A stretch of DNA of 64,000 nucleotides from Betaproteobacteria bacterium SCN1 (lineage in GTDB: Bacteria; Pseudomonadota; Gammaproteobacteria; Burkholderiales; Thiobacillaceae): assembly GCA_008923315.1 (NCBI GenBank), contig WBSF01000009.1:62001-126000 (forward strand). Reading direction: 5' to 3'. Shown here piece by piece: positions 62,172 to 64,000 of this stretch. Positions within the stretch are counted from its first letter, which is position 1; each line of letters opens with the position of its first letter. Made by a program: the position numbers and the translations under genes. The notes under the pieces are model-generated. The model saw only the letters and a program-made list of their open reading frames with translations. It did no database searches and was not told the DNA's origin.

Positions 62172-63068
62172 TCATCGACAGGCGCGGTCCCGCCCGCCTT
62201 TCGCCCGCTCGATGAACCGCTTCATGGGCTCCGAGGGTTCGCCCCGGCGGCGCAGCAGGTAGGTAGAGAGCACCGGCGGGCTGCCGGCCAAGGGACGAAT
62301 GGAGATGTCCGGGCGCTGTAGCGTCTGCACCTGCGAGGCGATGGCGAAGCCAATGCCGTAGCCTGCACCGACCAGGGTCAGCATCACGCCCAGGCTGGTC
62401 ACTTCATCGACCAGCTTGAGCGGCGTGCCTGCGTCCTGCAGCAGCGCTTGAATCTGATGGCGGCAGCCCGATCCCGATTCGGGATGGCACAGAACCAGCG
62501 GGAACTTCAGGGCTTCGGCCAGCGGCACCTGCACGTGTGCCAGCAAGGGGTGGCGTGCGGGCACGATCACCGACAGCGGATCGGTCCACACCGGCTCGGC
62601 GACGAGGCCATCATGTACCGCGTTTGACAACGCAAAGCCGATGTCCAGCAGATCGTCGTGCAGCGTCTTGAGCTGCTGCGCGAACGGCAGCTCGAAGACG
62701 CGAATCTCCATCTCGGGCTCCTCCTCGCGGCTGCGTGCCAGCAAGGTGGCGATGCGGGGCTGCGCCAGGCCGTCGCAGATCGCGATGCGCAGATGGCCCT
62801 GGTAGCCCTGTGCCGCCGCCTTGGCACTCTTGACTGCCTGCTCCACGGTGGCCATCACGCGTCGGCATTCGCCTAGGAACACCTGGCCGGCCCAGGTCAG
62901 CCGCGTCAGGCGGGTGCTGCGGTCGAACAACTGCACGCCAAGCTGGCTTTCCAGGTCGCGCATTGCTCGTGATACGGGAGATTGCTCGATCCCGAGACGC
63001 TCGGCCGCGCGGGCGAGATGCAGCTCTTCCGCGACTGCAACGAAATAGCGTAGCAATCTAGGCTCCAA
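62172..63068 (-). CDS. LysR-type transcriptional regulator
   Basis: 298-residue LysR protein with a clear N-terminal helix-turn-helix (LLRYFVAVAEELHLARAAERLGIEQSPVSRAMRDLESQLGVQLFDRSTR) and an effector domain (GHLRIAICDGLAQPRIATLLAR, EIRVFELPFAQQLKTLHDDLLDIGFALS). It starts on TTG (63066-63068) six bases after a GGGAGG site. That site and the start codon lie inside the end of a truncated modB frame, so the promoter region is borrowed from a disrupted gene. The target is unknown. Confidence 0.92.
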   Translation of the reverse strand: MEPRLLRYFVAVAEELHLARAAERLGIEQSPVSRAMRDLESQLGVQLFDRSTRLTRLTWAGQVFLGECRRVMATVEQAVKSAKAAAQGYQGHLRIAICDGLAQPRIATLLARSREEEPEMEIRVFELPFAQQLKTLHDDLLDIGFALSNAVHDGLVAEPVWTDPLSVIVPARHPLLAHVQVPLAEALKFPLVLCHPESGSGCRHQIQALLQDAGTPLKLVDEVTSLGVMLTLVGAGYGIGFAIASQVQTLQRPDISIRPLAGSPPVLSTYLLRRRGEPSEPMKRFIERAKGGRDRACR

Positions 63069-63210
63069 GGCAGCCTCCCATCGGCCCTTTACACCAGGTC
63101 TTGGTACGAGCCAGCCACCAAGCGATGGGGATGTCGATCAGGATCAGGGTGACGACGCCTGCTAAACGTGCGGTCAACCGGAGGGCTTGCAGATCACTAT
63201 CCGTCAGCAC
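63058..63210 (-). pseudogene. modB: N-terminal remnant of molybdate ABC permease ModB
   Basis: A 50-codon frame from GTG (63208-63210) to TAG (63058-63060), read by me on the minus strand. It begins LTDSDLQALRLTARLAGVVT, runs through a hydrophobic stretch to IAWWLARTKTWCKGPMGG, then stops. This matches the first ~50 residues of ModB-type permeases (LTxxDxxAxxLTLxLA ... TPLAWWLARTxxxxKGP). The rest of the permease is gone and the LysR gene begins within its last codons. It is presumably a scar of a deletion or recombination. A 28-codon frame (63226-63312) between it and phaB is unrecognised. Confidence 0.62.
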
Positions 63211-63332
63211 GCAAACACCCTCGTGTCAATGCGCATGCTTCGTGTCCGAGCACCCGAGTGTGTAAAGGATGCTCTTCGGTGAACTGCCCAAGCGAATGGT
63301 CCAGACTTTCATGCCGCAGGCCCCTCGACTAC

Positions 63333-64000
63333 TCAATACATATGCTGGCCGCCGTTCATCGCGACGTTGCTGCCGGTCATGAAGGCGGCGGCTTCGCTGG
63401 CGATGAAGGCGACAAGTGCCGCAATCTCGTCCGGCTGGCCCAGACGGCCAACCGGAATCGCATCGATGATCTTCTGGCGCATGTCCTCCCGCACCGCCAT
63501 CACCATCTCGGTGGCCAGATAACCCGGCGACACGGTGTTGACCGTCACACCCTTGCGCGCGACCTCCTGCGCCAGCGCCTTCGTGAACCCGTGCACGCCG
63601 GCTTTGGCCGCCGAATAATTGGTCTGCCCGAACTGGCCCTTGCTGCCGTTGATCGACGAGATGTTGACGATGCGACCCCAGCCGCGCTCGACCATCGGAT
63701 CGATGAACGGCTTGGTGACGTTGAACATGGAGTCCAGGTTGGTGCGCAGTACGGCATCCCAACCGGCCTTGTCGAGCTTGCGCAGCGTTGCATCGCGGGT
63801 GATGCCGGCGTTGTTCACCAGGATGTCGATCCGATGACCGTCGGCGTGGATGCGCCGCGCCATTTCCTGCGTTGATTCGTAGTTCGATACATCCACCCCG
63901 TAGGCAGCAAGTTTGTAGCCCTGTGTCGCTTGCGCTTGCTGCCACTGGCCAATCGTGGTGTTGCCGGGGGTATGCGTGACGATCACGCGGTGGCCGGCAT
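63333..64000 (-). CDS. phaB: acetoacetyl-CoA reductase (PhaB type), 5' end outside window
   Basis: NADPH-dependent short-chain reductase making (R)-3-hydroxybutyryl-CoA for polyhydroxyalkanoate synthesis. The frame is open through the right edge, so the first ~25 residues with the glycine-rich cofactor loop are outside. Visible are RVIVTHTPGN, ILVNNAGITRDATLRKLD, the catalytic Ser in NISSINGSKGQFGQ and the YSAAKAG Tyr/Lys pair, VSPGYLATEMV and the terminal GSNVAMNGGQHMY. These are diagnostic for PhaB rather than FabG. Confidence 0.92.
   Translation of the reverse strand, partial: AGHRVIVTHTPGNTTIGQWQQAQATQGYKLAAYGVDVSNYESTQEMARRIHADGHRIDILVNNAGITRDATLRKLDKAGWDAVLRTNLDSMFNVTKPFIDPMVERGWGRIVNISSINGSKGQFGQTNYSAAKAGVHGFTKALAQEVARKGVTVNTVSPGYLATEMVMAVREDMRQKIIDAIPVGRLGQPDEIAALVAFIASEAAAFMTGSNVAMNGGQHMY

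Noticed and set aside
63226-63312. A 28-codon frame between phaB and the modB remnant
   Set aside because: Too short and without recognisable similarity. It could be a real small peptide or debris of the rearrangement, but I cannot support either.
61855-64000. The right edge as part of an integrative conjugative element
   Set aside because: LysR and phaB genes occur on such elements, but no integrase, trb/tra gene or attachment site is visible here, so the claim would rest on memory of neighbours outside the window.

Overview
The window is GC-rich chromosomal DNA from a betaproteobacterium, most likely of the Rhodocyclales or a neighbouring order. This is inferred from gene content: Coq7-type ubiquinone hydroxylase, the order glyA-nrdR-ribD ... 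ribE ... ribBA-ribH-nusB-thiL, DarP/YjgA, DUF1631 and DUF748 proteins, a TRAP transporter and phaB. I saw no rRNA, tRNA, CRISPR array or transposase. Most of it reads as core genome with small accessory insertions.

Layout. 1-14.6 kb holds the riboflavin/nusB/thiL block on the minus strand. It is interrupted by a four-gene spore-coat-U (Csu-like) chaperone-usher pilus operon (3172-7103), by an oxidoreductase-lipoprotein pair (7819-9542), and by a methyltransferase and a sensorless chemoreceptor with a FliA-type promoter (9531-11549). 14.7-18.5 kb carries an orphan TRAP binding protein, coq7, a lipoprotein cytochrome c, an exported HAD protein and a DUF302 protein. 18.5-29.9 kb carries YgiQ, an FKBP isomerase, a LuxR regulator, a decayed membrane-protein gene, TRAP dctQM with a lysophospholipase, pmbA, darP and an mscS-type gene with one frameshift. 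30-37.9 kb carries a very large DUF748 protein, a membrane-anchored zincin, a MogA/MoaB-type protein, a thioredoxin/beta-propeller pair, and a CorA protein that seems to start on AUC. 37.9-42.6 kb is an MFS/alcohol dehydrogenase/amine oxidase cluster divergent from a LysR gene with a strong operator-like palindrome.

42.9-50.2 kb is a surface-polysaccharide locus: an O-antigen ligase-like protein, two GT25 enzymes, a DxD glycosyltransferase and two GT10 (fucosyltransferase-like) genes facing each other, next to a phosphomannomutase/phosphoglucomutase. One glycosyltransferase gene is clearly AT-richer than its neighbours. 50.2-57.2 kb holds housekeeping and small genes (YheT, ilvE, RNase T2, a TPR protein, a cysteine-less DsrC homologue, mutY).

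The most striking element is at 59585-59667 on the minus strand. It matches a cyclic di-GMP-I (GEMM-I) riboswitch aptamer strand by strand, including a GNRA-capped 6-bp stem and a compensatory pair change. It lies in the leader of a DUF1631 gene and just downstream of a second DUF1631 paralogue. This puts a protein family of unknown function, and possibly the mutY and DsrC-like genes behind it, under c-di-GMP control. With the pilus operon, the polysaccharide locus and the FliA-type chemoreceptor promoter, it suggests an organism that switches between swimming and surface life.

The right edge (61.9-64 kb) is a mosaic: a LysR gene whose start overlaps a 50-codon remnant of modB (molybdate permease), then phaB running off the window. 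The left edge cuts thiL.
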